58,661 nucleotides of DNA from Acidobacteriota bacterium (GTDB lineage Bacteria; Actinomycetota; Acidimicrobiia; ATN3), in contig QEUQ01000007.1 in assembly GCA_003577105.1 (NCBI GenBank), positions 1 to 58,661 of the forward strand, read 5' to 3'. This document shows, piece by piece, positions 40,206-49,725 of the stretch. The notes beneath the pieces were generated by a model. That model made no database searches. It was given only the letters and a program-made list of their open reading frames with translations, and was not told the origin of the DNA. The position numbers and the translations under genes are program-made. Within the stretch, counting starts at the first letter, position 1, and the number at the start of each line of letters is the position of its first letter.

Positions 40206-41933
40206 TTGCCCGAATCTGAAAAGAAACCCGATAACGATCGAAGCGAGGCAGCTCGTTTCGCTGCTCAGCGCAGCCAGGATGACTTCAAGCGCTCCATCGT
40301 CGCCCAGGCCAAGGCGGCGGGTATTCGCAACCTCGACAGGCCTTCACTCGAGATGGTGGATAAGCGGCGCACCCAGCTCTGGATAGCCATGACCGCAGTG
40401 CTATTGACGACGAGCGTGACGCTGGTTGCAGTTTCGCTGTTCGCGTCTGCCGCAGACCGGCGGGATCTCGTGGACGCAACGGCCCCGTGGCTCAAGTGGG
40501 TATTGATCGGATGCTCAGCTGTCTTCTGCTTGTATGTGATTGACAGGGAGCTTGCTCTGCGCAGACTGGAGCGCTCACTGATCGACGAGAGGGTCATGAC
40601 CGCCGCGCTCTCAAATCGCCTGAAAGAGCTCTCGGCCCTCGCCGACGCCGGGAAAGCAATCAATTCGATACTCGAACTCGATGACGTTCTCGGAATCATC
40701 CTCTCCGCTGCGCTGGGCCTGCTTGGCGGAAGTGAGGGCTCAATTATGCTCATGGATGAGGACGGCGAGAACCTCGAGTTGTACACGTTCAGGGGATCAA
40801 CGGACCGGTACAAGCCGGACACGCGAGTGCCAGCAGATCAGGGAATTGCCGGACACGTTGTGCAGCACCGGGAACCCCTAGTGATAGCGGGTACGCCTGA
40901 CCCAAGTGATTTTCCCGGCTGGATCGAGAAGAAGGTTCCTATCCACTCGGCGATGTGCGTTCCCCTGATCTCGCGGGGCGAGGTCCTCGGCGTACTCAAC
41001 GTCAACGACACGGTTGGCGGCCGTGATTTCAACGACTATGACGTTAGAACGCTCAAGCTCTTCGCAGATCACGCGTCGGTCGCAATCTCGAACGCCCGAA
41101 TGTTTGAGACCGAAAAGGACCATGTGAATCGCCTCGTCGAGGTTGATCGCATGAAGTCGGAATTCGTGGCAACCGTCAGTCATGAGTTACGCACCCCGCT
41201 GACGTCAGTTCTCGGAGCCGCAGCTACATTGAAGAGAAATAGGCGCCTCGACGAAGCGGCCCGCGACGAGTTCCTCAACATGATTGAGCGCCAGGGAAAT
41301 CGCCTGGTCCGCCTGGTGGAAGACATCTTGTTTGCGTCGAAGATCGAGGCCGGCGAGAGTCCTCTTCAGATCGAAGAAGTCAACGTCGGCGCTGTGGTCG
41401 CCGAGGCAGCCACCGACCTGCAAGCTCGCCCGGGAGGGGACCGCATCGTCATCACTCTCCCCGAGAGTCCGCTAGTTGCATATGCAGATATCGGAGCGGT
41501 ACAGCAGGTGCTCCTAAATCTTGTCGAGAACGCGTTCAAGTACGGGGGCACAGACGGAAAGATCACGGTCAAAGGCTGCGACGCCGGTGAGTACATCGAG
41601 ATCGGGGTCGCCGACGAAGGGCCCGGGATCGCTCCGGAAGATCAGGAATTCATCTTTGAGAGATTCCGGCAGGCCGACAGCTCGATCAAGCGCAAGTCGG
41701 TCGGCGTCGGCCTTGGCCTCTACATCGTCCGCAACTTGATCGAGGGGCAAGGAGGGCATCTTCGGCTCGTGAGTGACGTAGGCGTAGGGGCTGAGTTCAT
41801 TTTCAGCCTGCCAAAACAGCCGCCGGACTCGACTGACGGCCATGATCGGTCGGAGACTGCATCTGAGAGGTTAGGTAAGGGAGATGGACCGGCAAGTGCC
41901 GGCGCGCTCAATCGAGAGGAGGCCGGCGTCTAA
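40206..41933 (+). CDS. Membrane histidine kinase with GAF domain
   Basis: A sensor kinase of the HisKA class. From TTG 40206, with GAGG 4-5 nt upstream (an alternative GTG is at 40140), it has an N-terminal basic cytoplasmic stretch, two transmembrane helices separated by only about 20 residues, a GAF domain (EGSIMLMDEDGENLELY to ILNVND-type segment, ending near FADHASVAISNARM), and a coiled linker. The H-box SHELRTPLTS has the phospho-accepting His codon at 41181. N, G1 and G2 boxes follow as NLVENAFKYGG, VADEGPGIAP and GVGLGLYIVRNL. The short external loop suggests that the GAF domain senses an internal ligand. The receiver gene starts immediately after its stop, so they are likely partners. 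Confidence 0.9.
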   Translation: MPESEKKPDNDRSEAARFAAQRSQDDFKRSIVAQAKAAGIRNLDRPSLEMVDKRRTQLWIAMTAVLLTTSVTLVAVSLFASAADRRDLVDATAPWLKWVLIGCSAVFCLYVIDRELALRRLERSLIDERVMTAALSNRLKELSALADAGKAINSILELDDVLGIILSAALGLLGGSEGSIMLMDEDGENLELYTFRGSTDRYKPDTRVPADQGIAGHVVQHREPLVIAGTPDPSDFPGWIEKKVPIHSAMCVPLISRGEVLGVLNVNDTVGGRDFNDYDVRTLKLFADHASVAISNARMFETEKDHVNRLVEVDRMKSEFVATVSHELRTPLTSVLGAAATLKRNRRLDEAARDEFLNMIERQGNRLVRLVEDILFASKIEAGESPLQIEEVNVGAVVAEAATDLQARPGGDRIVITLPESPLVAYADIGAVQQVLLNLVENAFKYGGTDGKITVKGCDAGEYIEIGVADEGPGIAPEDQEFIFERFRQADSSIKRKSVGVGLGLYIVRNLIEGQGGHLRLVSDVGVGAEFIFSLPKQPPDSTDGHDRSETASERLGKGDGPASAGALNREEAGV

Positions 41934-42383
41934 GTGCTCAAAGGTCGGAATCGAATACTGATAGTTGATGACGAACCGGACATTCTCCTCATGCTCCGGG
42001 TTAATCTCGAGGCGGAGGGGTACGAAACACTTCTCGCAAGTGACGGTGCCACCGCATTGCGGCGAATCGAGGAGGAGAGGCCGGACCTGGTGCTTCTCGA
42101 CATCATGATGCCCATCGTTGATGGCTGGGGGGTTCTCGACGAGGTCGGGGGGAGTGATTCCGGACCGCGGGTGATCATGCTCTCGGCGAAGGCCGGCGAA
42201 GACGACGTGCTTCGCGCATGGCGAAACGGCGCGGACGAATACGTGACCAAGCCCTTTGACCCTGACCGGCTCATGGTTTTGGTCGAAGAGGTCCTTGAAC
42301 GCTCGGCTGACGACCGCAAGGCTCGACGGGAGAGCGCGATCGCCCAATCCGCGGAGGTCTCCGGTGAGGGCGGCGAGCCGTGA
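41934..42383 (+). CDS. Stand-alone receiver-domain response regulator
   Basis: A 149-residue protein made of one receiver domain and a polar tail with no DNA-binding domain. The acidic pocket is DDEPD near residues 10-14, the phospho-acceptor is D56 in LVLLDIMMP, and the Thr/Lys pair lies in LSAKAG and VTKPFDPD. The GTG start is adjacent to the stop of the preceding histidine kinase gene, indicating that this is its partner. Lacking an output domain, it probably acts by protein contact or as a phosphorelay link, possibly to the next kinase. The next gene starts 20 nt before its stop. Confidence 0.88.
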   Translation: MLKGRNRILIVDDEPDILLMLRVNLEAEGYETLLASDGATALRRIEEERPDLVLLDIMMPIVDGWGVLDEVGGSDSGPRVIMLSAKAGEDDVLRAWRNGADEYVTKPFDPDRLMVLVEEVLERSADDRKARRESAIAQSAEVSGEGGEP

Positions 42384-44997
42384 GCTCTACCCCGGCGACT
42401 CGGTCGTGAGTGACACGCCTCGCGAAGGCGCGCGAGACAGCCGAGTGGTCATTTGGGGCATAGCTGCCACGGTTGCATACATCGCCATTGCCTCAGCCGG
42501 CCTGCTTCTCGTCCCGCTCGAGCCGGGAAGGCAGCTGAGCATCGCAGGAATCACTTCGCTCATACCCCTTCTCGCGTCAGGGGGAGTCTTCGCTCGCCTC
42601 GTGGCCGATGAGCAGGCGGCCAGGGCGACACGTCACTGGCGGCTGTTCGGGATTGGCTGTGTCGTGATGGCGGGCGGCATGGCCGGCTGGGTTCTAAGCG
42701 GAGTGTTTGGCAAGAACTCCGTCGCGACCGCAAGTTCGGCCGCAATTGTCATCGCGATTCCAATGTTCATCCGCGCTCTCGCTGGACGAGTTCGGAGTAC
42801 CGGGACGATCTCAACTTCCCGCCTCGACCTCCTCGACTTGCTGATAGTTGTAACGATCGTCGTCGGCTACATCGGCACATTCGCATGGCTCCCAATGCTC
42901 GAGCGACGGGGCTACGCGATAGCAATTCTGCTAGTCGGCGGCTTCGTAGTCACTTCGACCGCCTTCTACGCAACCCTGCTCTTGCTGCGACGCGGGAAGG
43001 GTTCGATCGCGCCGGCAGATCGCGCAATGCTGATCCCGTTCGCCACCATGGCACTTCTCGAAGTCGGGGCGTCGTACCACCTCTGGTACACAGATGGCCC
43101 GGCAAGCCCGCTTCTCTTTGTCGGCGGCCTCGTCGGGCTTGCACCTCTGCCCCTGATGCCCCTGCTCGACCTACATTTCTCCAACCGTGCCAGTGCCGCC
43201 CCGCCAGCGCGTAGGCGATCCTCGGCCATTGTTCTCTTCGCGCTCATTGCCTTGCCGCCGCTCTACATCTACCCCTTCGCCGCGCGAACACTCGTCTATT
43301 GGCAGGTGATCTTCAGAGGATTCACGACAGTCGCGGTTGCGTCGCTGATTGCGGCTCGTCAAGTCGTGATGGTCAACGAGAACCGCGAGCTCGCCGATAC
43401 GCAGCAGTCGCTTGCTCGCCTGTGGAAGCGGGAAGCGGCTCGGGGCCAGGCGCTGCTCGGGCTTCTCCGCCGCGTCGCTGAGGGCAAAGAGTTGTCGGTG
43501 GTCCTCGATGCTGCGTTGGCGGCCGCTGTTGAAACCACAGGTGCGACCCGGGCTTTCTTCTTCACGAGGGAGAAGGGGGAAGTCGGAAGTGGCTCGGTGA
43601 TCAAGGCCACCGGCCTGACCGACGACGAAATCGCCGAAATCGAGTCCGTTGATTTCGATCCGGTGAGTCTCTTCAGGACCTTCTCGGGCGGGCGCACCGT
43701 CACCTATGCAAAAGAACCTGTCCCGGGCCTTTCGGAAACTTCGAGCCGCTTCGGTGAACGCCAGCTTGCTGCGGTTGCGGTCACAGGGTGGGAATCGGGC
43801 GGCCTTGGAGCCCTCTGCTGTGACTCTGGTCAGTCGGACTATGTCTTTGCTGCGGACGATCTCGAGATGCTCGAGGCAATCATTGACCACATCGGAATCG
43901 ACCTCGGCCGCGAGCGTCTCTTCAAGGAACTCGCGGCCTCGGAGGAGCGATACCGGCTGCTCGTTGAAGATGCAACAGACGGCGTTTGCGAGCTCGACGA
44001 GGAAGACCGAATTCTTTTCACAAATGCAGCCTTTGCCGAAATGGTCGGACGGCCGATAGGCAGCCTCCCGGGAAGACGTCTCGAAGAGATACTAGAGATT
44101 GAGAGGGACTCCGCCGCTGGGGGCTCGCGGGAGCTGATTGCGGCCGTTGAGAGGCAGGGTGAAACAGCCCACGTGGAGCTCCGCACGGCTCTGCGGCGCG
44201 ACGGAAGAATCCAAGCGGTTGCCCGTGACGTCACCGAGCGAACTGTCGCCGCTGAGAGAATCGAGTCGCTCTATCGCGAACTTCAGGAGAAGGAGCGGGA
44301 CCGCGCATCCGCCTTTGCCCAGCTGATCAGGGCGTCGGACGACGAGCGGGCAAAGATCGCGTCTGACTTGCACGACGGACCGGTTCAGGAACTCTCGACA
44401 CTTGCGATCCAGCTAGATCTCGCGAAGACATTTCTCAAGCGGGACCAAGCGAAGCAGGCCGAGGAGCTGCTCGCCGATATTCGCAAGCGCATCAGCCGGG
44501 AGGTTCTCGCGCTGCGGCATCTGATGATGGAGCTGCGCCCGCCGGTCCTTGACGAGCGAGGGCTCTACCAGGCCATCGAGAACTACGCTAGGACTTTTGA
44601 ACTCGAAACGGGGATTGTCGTGCGGCTGGCCGAGACTGACAATTCAAAGTTCACAAAGCCAGTCGAGACAGTTCTTTATCGAATCACTCAAGAAGCTCTT
44701 GCAAACGTACGAAAGCACTCTATGGCCCGTGAGGTTGAGATCGAACTCTCGGGTACCCCTGAGGCCGGGGGGGACTCGGACATCTCCGTTGCGCACCTAG
44801 TCATCTCAGATGACGGGGTGGGCTTCGATCCCGATTCCGCAAAGGCAGCCGTCGCTCGCGGGCACATTGGGCTGGCGTCAATGAAGGAACGTGCCGAACT
44901 TGCAGGAGGGGAATGCGCAATCGAGTCCTCTCCAGGGCAGGGCACTGTCATCCGCGTACAGATCGGCGCGCCGGTGATGTCACATGCCGGTAACTAG
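42364..44997 (+). CDS. Membrane sensor histidine kinase with GAF/PAS domains (HisKA_3, NarX/DegS type)
   Basis: A sensor of 877 residues from GTG 42364, chosen because GGAGGT stands 5 nt upstream; it overlaps the receiver gene by 20 nt. About eight to nine membrane helices fill residues 20-320, followed by a helical linker, a GAF-like domain (about 375-520), and a PAS-like domain starting at RYRLLVEDATDGVCELDEED. The HisKA_3 dimerisation segment DDERAKIASDLHDGPVQEL has its His at 670, and the HATPase core is YRITQEALANVRKHS, ISDDGVGFDPD and GHIGLASMKERAE. The multi-helix module may bind a hydrophobic or membrane signal. It overlaps the REC-GGDEF-HD gene by 14 nt, its likely target. Confidence 0.9.
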   Translation: MRAASRELYPGDSVVSDTPREGARDSRVVIWGIAATVAYIAIASAGLLLVPLEPGRQLSIAGITSLIPLLASGGVFARLVADEQAARATRHWRLFGIGCVVMAGGMAGWVLSGVFGKNSVATASSAAIVIAIPMFIRALAGRVRSTGTISTSRLDLLDLLIVVTIVVGYIGTFAWLPMLERRGYAIAILLVGGFVVTSTAFYATLLLLRRGKGSIAPADRAMLIPFATMALLEVGASYHLWYTDGPASPLLFVGGLVGLAPLPLMPLLDLHFSNRASAAPPARRRSSAIVLFALIALPPLYIYPFAARTLVYWQVIFRGFTTVAVASLIAARQVVMVNENRELADTQQSLARLWKREAARGQALLGLLRRVAEGKELSVVLDAALAAAVETTGATRAFFFTREKGEVGSGSVIKATGLTDDEIAEIESVDFDPVSLFRTFSGGRTVTYAKEPVPGLSETSSRFGERQLAAVAVTGWESGGLGALCCDSGQSDYVFAADDLEMLEAIIDHIGIDLGRERLFKELAASEERYRLLVEDATDGVCELDEEDRILFTNAAFAEMVGRPIGSLPGRRLEEILEIERDSAAGGSRELIAAVERQGETAHVELRTALRRDGRIQAVARDVTERTVAAERIESLYRELQEKERDRASAFAQLIRASDDERAKIASDLHDGPVQELSTLAIQLDLAKTFLKRDQAKQAEELLADIRKRISREVLALRHLMMELRPPVLDERGLYQAIENYARTFELETGIVVRLAETDNSKFTKPVETVLYRITQEALANVRKHSMAREVEIELSGTPEAGGDSDISVAHLVISDDGVGFDPDSAKAAVARGHIGLASMKERAELAGGECAIESSPGQGTVIRVQIGAPVMSHAGN

Positions 44998-46768
44998 GGT
45001 CGTCGTCGTCGACGACAACGACGGCATTCGCAAAGCTCTCGTCGATCTACTCAGCGCGCACAGCGACCTCGAAGTGGTTGGCCAGGCAGCCGACGGAATC
45101 CAGGCCGTCGAGATCGCTGAGCAGCTCAAGCCAGACGTGATCTTGATGGATGTGAAAATGCCGGCAATGGACGGCATCGAGGCCACTCGCCGAATTCGCG
45201 CATCCAATCCTGCAATTCAAGTCGTTGCCCATACCGCTTACGAAGACGCGACCCTCGTGTCGGACATGGTCAAGGCAGGCGCCAAAAGCTACCTCCTTAA
45301 AGGCGCCGATTCAGATGCGATCTATGACGCTCTTGCTTCGGTGGTAGGGGGGCGAGCCACACTCGACGAAGTAGCGACACGACCCGTGCTCGACGAGCTC
45401 GAGTCGCTCTACGCGCGCGAGCAGGATCGGACCCGAGAGCTTGAGGCACTGGTGCGCCAGCTGCAAGAGCTGGCAATTACCGACTACCTGACCGGCCTCT
45501 ACTCCCATCGATACTTCCACGACCGGCTCGAGGAGGAACTCGTGCGCGCCCAGCGCTATCGCAGGCCACTTTCGTTGCTCGTCATTGACATTGACGACTT
45601 CAAGTTGGTCAATGAGCGCTTTGGCTTCACCGCCGGTGATGAGGTCCTGCGAGAGATGGCAGTCCGCATGCGCCGGCATTGCAGATCGATCGATATTCCG
45701 TGCAGAACTGGTGGAGAAGAGTTCGCGATCATTCTTCCTGAGACCTATTCCACGGCGGGTGGGCATGTGGCCGAACGAATTCGCAAGGCAATCGAGTCGC
45801 AGCCCTTCGACATAGCCGGCCGGGTCACCTGCTCGATAGGGGTCGTCGGATACCCAAGTGACGCAACCGGACGAGACGACTTGCTGACAAAGGCGGGTGT
45901 GGCACTGAGCCGGGCCAAGGCCATTGGCAAGGACACTGCTCTCGTGTATCGCCCGACTTGGACCGAGGAATCATCGGACACGTCAGATGCGCTGAGGCGC
46001 GAGTTCCTGCTCCGATCGGTCTTCTCGCTCGCCGCAGCTGTAGATGCTCGGGATCGCTACACAGCTCAACACTCCCAGCGCCTCGCCGAGTACTCGACTC
46101 GGATCGCGACCGCAATGGAGATGTCAAAGAGCGAAGTCGAGCTGATGAGGATCGCAGCCCTTCTTCACGATGTCGGCAAGATCGGCGTGCGCGACGCCGT
46201 ATTGCTCAAACCTGGCCCACTGACTGAAGAAGAGTTCATCGAGATGAAGTCCCACCCTGAGATCGGGGTAAGGATCCTGACCGGGGCCGTGGACCGCTGG
46301 GTGCTCGACGTCGTGAACCATCACCATGAGCGCTTCGACGGCATGGGATATCCCGCGGGTCTTGCGGGCGAGGAGATCCCCGTCGGAGCGAGGTGTTTGC
46401 TTGTGGCCGACGCCTTTGATGCCATGACTAGCGATCGCGTCTATCGAAAGGCCCTTCGCATGGAGCAGGTGCTCGACGAACTGGTCAGGCACGCTGGAAC
46501 GCAGTTCGATCCAGAAATTGCTGACGTCTTTGTTCGCCTAATCACCGAGGGAGAACTTGCCAGCCTCTATCGGGCGGGCGAGAACGGCGAGACGAGTGGA
46601 TCCGATGAGCATGGTGGCGCGGAGTCTCCTGGGCTAGACGGGGACGACGCCTCCACGACGAGCACCATCAGCGGACCTGCTCCTCCGCCGCCTCCCGTAA
46701 GTACCAGCACTGTTGCGTCTTCGCTCACATCCGGCGATGACCCCCCAGTTGAGGGACACGAGGGTTAG
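44984..46768 (+). CDS. Response regulator with GGDEF and HD-GYP domains
   Basis: A 594-residue c-di-GMP enzyme controlled by phosphorylation. The receiver domain is at 1-120, with D10/D11 and phospho-acceptor D56 (LMDVKMPAMDG). A coiled linker leads to a GGDEF domain whose active site GGEEF is intact (243-247), so diguanylate cyclase activity is likely. The HD-GYP domain has H395-D396 (LLHDVGKIGV) and G455-Y456-P457 (FDGMGYPAGLAGEEIP), the metal and GYP signatures of c-di-GMP phosphodiesterases. Having both activities in one receiver protein suggests a switch set by the upstream kinase. A Ser/Pro/Thr-rich tail (about 540-594) is low complexity. No c-di-GMP effector such as PilZ is evident nearby. 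Confidence 0.92.
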   Translation: MPVTRVVVVDDNDGIRKALVDLLSAHSDLEVVGQAADGIQAVEIAEQLKPDVILMDVKMPAMDGIEATRRIRASNPAIQVVAHTAYEDATLVSDMVKAGAKSYLLKGADSDAIYDALASVVGGRATLDEVATRPVLDELESLYAREQDRTRELEALVRQLQELAITDYLTGLYSHRYFHDRLEEELVRAQRYRRPLSLLVIDIDDFKLVNERFGFTAGDEVLREMAVRMRRHCRSIDIPCRTGGEEFAIILPETYSTAGGHVAERIRKAIESQPFDIAGRVTCSIGVVGYPSDATGRDDLLTKAGVALSRAKAIGKDTALVYRPTWTEESSDTSDALRREFLLRSVFSLAAAVDARDRYTAQHSQRLAEYSTRIATAMEMSKSEVELMRIAALLHDVGKIGVRDAVLLKPGPLTEEEFIEMKSHPEIGVRILTGAVDRWVLDVVNHHHERFDGMGYPAGLAGEEIPVGARCLLVADAFDAMTSDRVYRKALRMEQVLDELVRHAGTQFDPEIADVFVRLITEGELASLYRAGENGETSGSDEHGGAESPGLDGDDASTTSTISGPAPPPPPVSTSTVASSLTSGDDPPVEGHEG

Positions 46769-46787
46769 CGCCCGGCCAGACGGGCCA

Positions 46788-48704
46788 ATGCGGGGAAATG
46801 CGGCCGTCCTCGCCGAGGCGCAGGCATTTCTGGAAGCGTCGATTGTCAGCCGCCCCGACCTCGATCGCGCCTCGCGACTAGCGGACGACTGCGATGCCAA
46901 GGGAGAGATCTCAGCCGCAAGCGCTCTGCGCAATCTCGTCGTCAAAGCCACTAGTTCGAACCCCGAAGCTCTCGAGGCGACAGCTGCCGCACTCAACTCA
47001 ATCGAGGGGATCCGGTGCGCCGGACGCCCACAGCCGTCGATATCCGCCGGGGCAACAAGCCTTGGCCGAATTTCCTTTGATCCAACTGCGCCACCCAAGG
47101 TTGCCCAGCTGTTCTCGCGCCTCGTCGATCTCAGCGCCCAAGCTCGGTCCGATCCTGGCGCGTTCGTCGCGTGGTCTCGAACTGTTCTGTCAACAACGTC
47201 ACGCAATAGGCGAGCCGAGATCGTCTGGTCATTGCCGTCGGCCGGCACCGCCGAAGCTGCCCGACTGATCCTCACTACACCGGGGCTTGGCCGATGCACA
47301 ACAGATGCCCTAACGACAATGCCGGACGCCAACGAGGTGCTGCTCGAATTCATCTCGGAATCGCTCCAGTCAACTCAACTTCTCGAGACAGAAGTCGATG
47401 CGGTCTTGGCTGCCATCTCCGCGCTAGTGCGCCTTGGCCATAGCAGCGACTCCCTCGAGCTGGCCGATGCTCCTCACGCAGAACTCAGGGAAGTCGGCAG
47501 ATGCCTCGCGTCGAGTGGTCTGCCAGCCAATGGCGACTCGGCATTGTCACGGGGAATATCGGCGATCCTCAGGTACGACTCCGAAAGCGGCCAGGACTCG
47601 CTCAGCAGTTGGCTGGCCGACGCGGCCCCCCCGGAGGTTCTCAGGGTCGGTCGGTTTGTCGCCGGGTGGCCCGAAGGTGAAGCCTCCGGTGCGGCGGCCT
47701 TGGACCGATGGCTGAACCACGGCAACTTACCTGCATATGGGGCACTAGTCGTCGGAGCCGAACCTGCGGGCGCGGCGTCGATGCTGATCGAGAGAGGACG
47801 AGAGCTTGACCATGCGCTCGTCGATCTACTGCCTAGTCTGGCTTCGAGGATCGCGATCCTCAGCGAGGGCGGCCAACACGATGCCGATGACAACGAGAGC
47901 GCCCCTCTGGATCCGGCAATGGCGTACTTCTCCGCCGGTGGAACCGCGGCCGCGCCAACCGATAGTCGACGTGACGAGACCCCCCTTGGGACTGCCGGAA
48001 TTCACGAGCTAGCTGAGCTGGCGGCAAACGGCAGCCTCGCGGCCATGGGGGCAATAACCGCTTCTCAGGACCTCGCCGCGCGTCGCTACGAGGAGCTACT
48101 CCTGACATCCGTATTCCCCTACATCGCTACCGAGGCCGCTGCTGCAGTGGCAGCCAGGGGCTCGGCTGGCGCGCGCTACGCATCACACCTGCTCGACTCG
48201 GGCGACCCTTCACTCCTCGAAGCCGCGTTTCACATCCTGGCGAAGTGTGCTCTTGAGGATGCGCGCGACGACCTTCTTGACGCGCTCGGCTCCAATGATC
48301 CCTGGATCCTAAGAGCCGCAGCGTCTGCTGCCGGTCAGGCTGCCGCGGCAACCGCTGATCGAGAGATATCAAGAGCCCTCATCAATGCGATGACTCGAAT
48401 CGCCGGAGGCGCTCTGACAGTTGTCCCCGAAATTGCCGCGATTGGAAATGCTCGGGCGATAGACCAAGTAGTAAAGCTCAACGAGCGCGGCCAGCTCTTT
48501 GACTCTGGGCGCGACGACCAATTGCTCGCTGAACTGCTCGCATCGGGAGATCAGGCGCGCCAAGGCGCCATCGGGAGGGCGGAGCGGGAACGCGAAATTC
48601 TGCATGAGCAGTGGCGGGGCGAAGGGCGCCTTGACAACTTTGGCAGCGGAAAGCTCCATCAGCTCGTCAAGCGAATTCGAAATCGGGGTGGCAGCGCAAA
48701 GTGA
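46788..48704 (+). CDS. Large Ala-rich helical-repeat (HEAT-like) protein, unknown function
   Basis: About 638 residues, mostly amphipathic helices rich in Ala, Leu, Asp and Ser with a periodic A-LLD-x-L/E-A pattern, especially between about 440 and 590 (LLDSGDPSLLEAAFHILAKC, LGSNDPWILRAAASAAGQAA). This is the look of HEAT or armadillo scaffolds. No membrane segment or catalytic motif is visible. Start choice is uncertain: ATG 46788 is favoured because it follows the preceding stop, but ATG 46737 would overlap it. It is joined to the next gene by a GTGA overlap. Being next to a c-di-GMP enzyme, it may be a docking partner, but that is inference. Confidence 0.6.
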   Translation: MRGNAAVLAEAQAFLEASIVSRPDLDRASRLADDCDAKGEISAASALRNLVVKATSSNPEALEATAAALNSIEGIRCAGRPQPSISAGATSLGRISFDPTAPPKVAQLFSRLVDLSAQARSDPGAFVAWSRTVLSTTSRNRRAEIVWSLPSAGTAEAARLILTTPGLGRCTTDALTTMPDANEVLLEFISESLQSTQLLETEVDAVLAAISALVRLGHSSDSLELADAPHAELREVGRCLASSGLPANGDSALSRGISAILRYDSESGQDSLSSWLADAAPPEVLRVGRFVAGWPEGEASGAAALDRWLNHGNLPAYGALVVGAEPAGAASMLIERGRELDHALVDLLPSLASRIAILSEGGQHDADDNESAPLDPAMAYFSAGGTAAAPTDSRRDETPLGTAGIHELAELAANGSLAAMGAITASQDLAARRYEELLLTSVFPYIATEAAAAVAARGSAGARYASHLLDSGDPSLLEAAFHILAKCALEDARDDLLDALGSNDPWILRAAASAAGQAAAATADREISRALINAMTRIAGGALTVVPEIAAIGNARAIDQVVKLNERGQLFDSGRDDQLLAELLASGDQARQGAIGRAEREREILHEQWRGEGRLDNFGSGKLHQLVKRIRNRGGSAK

Positions 48705-49414
48705 AGGTACCCCCCGATGCCATGCGGAGATTCCTTGAAGATGCGACAGAGCACCGCCGCCGCGTCGCTGAGGCAGAGGCGCGTGAGGCCGCTGCGGCTC
48801 TCGCCCGTGAAGCTGCTGCCGTCGCACTAGTCGGAGGACTTGGATCTGAGAGGGCCGGTGGCAATGAAGCCGGTGTACAACGCGCTCGGCGGGAGGGACG
48901 CGCTGCGGGAATTACTGCCGGAGGGGCCCCCAAACTGATCGACCGTGTCTTCGATCACCTGGCCCGCCCAACCCTCTCGGCACCGTGGGAGGAGCTCGCC
49001 CGTGCAGCCGATGAGCTACTGCTCGAGGATCTCGCTAGGTCACTTGATCGCCTGTCAAAGGCACGCGGGACATCTGACGAGCCGGCGTGGAGAATCGCCG
49101 TAGCCCTTGCAGCGGAAGGGGCTCGACGGGTCGAGGTTGAGTCGGTCTGCGAAGGAGTGGCGGCAGGGCGGCAGATCCTCTCGACGATGCCTAGGGCCCG
49201 CGTCAAAGGCGTTGCCGCCGAACTCGCTATCGGCGAAACAGGCTGGATCCTCGTGGACGCCGATGGCGCATCCGTATGCCTGGGGCCATCACCCGTGAAC
49301 GCGTCACTTGCGGCAATCCTCGCCGAAGGCAATCCCGTCGAGTTCGAAGCTGTTCTCGCCCGTGACGAGGCGCTCGGTGCGATGGCAATCCTCGCGGCCA
49401 TTGGCAAGAGCTAG
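48701..49414 (+). CDS. Uncharacterised protein coupled to the helical-repeat gene
   Basis: I do not recognise a family. The 237-residue product starts at GTG 48701, overlapping the helical-repeat gene's stop by 4 nt. Residues 15-75 are a charged Ala/Glu/Arg helix likely to form a coiled coil (HRRRVAEAEAREAAAALARE). The middle (75-165) is helical, and the last 70 residues have a beta-like character (GETGWILVDADGASVCLGP, SLAAILAEGNPVEFEAVLAR). It ends convergent with the zinc-ribbon gene, the two stops sharing the palindromic CTAG at 49411-49414. The tight coupling argues that it forms a complex with the helical-repeat protein. Confidence 0.55.
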   Translation: MKVPPDAMRRFLEDATEHRRRVAEAEAREAAAALAREAAAVALVGGLGSERAGGNEAGVQRARREGRAAGITAGGAPKLIDRVFDHLARPTLSAPWEELARAADELLLEDLARSLDRLSKARGTSDEPAWRIAVALAAEGARRVEVESVCEGVAAGRQILSTMPRARVKGVAAELAIGETGWILVDADGASVCLGPSPVNASLAAILAEGNPVEFEAVLARDEALGAMAILAAIGKS

Positions 49415-49725
49415 TCGAGCCACCCGACCCTGAGCCAGGCCCGGTGTTCACATGCCGGGCAAACGAGCCACCGCGAGTGGGTCTTCCACGGGAACCACAG
49501 ATACAGGGGGATGTGCATTTTCAGGAGCTCGAGGTAGTCCACCCGGCTGACACGTGTGCATCTCTCGCACGAGAGCGTCACTGTCCCCGGACGCCGTCCC
49601 GCTGATGAGAAGAGAGCCTCGCGCCCCTCGGCGCTCTCAAATGCAATCTCCTCGCCTGAGACCTTCGCAGACTCAGGAGGGTCTGCAACTGAAAAGAGCG
49701 CCGACCTTCCCTCTGGATCCTTCAA
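49411..49725 (-). CDS. Small zinc-ribbon-like protein downstream of parA
   Basis: A 104-residue protein with two CxxC pairs, SCERCTR (about 52-58) and VCPACEHRAW (about 88-97), separated by an aromatic-rich stretch (LYLWFPWKTHSRW). This suggests a single zinc-binding fold. The first 45 residues are polar and probably disordered. The start is TTG, and its TTGA overlaps the parA stop, so it is translationally coupled to parA. Function is unknown; a protein adaptor for the ParA ATPase is a reasonable guess, replacing the usual ParB partner. Confidence 0.6.
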   Translation of the reverse strand: MKDPEGRSALFSVADPPESAKVSGEEIAFESAEGREALFSSAGRRPGTVTLSCERCTRVSRVDYLELLKMHIPLYLWFPWKTHSRWLVCPACEHRAWLRVGWLD

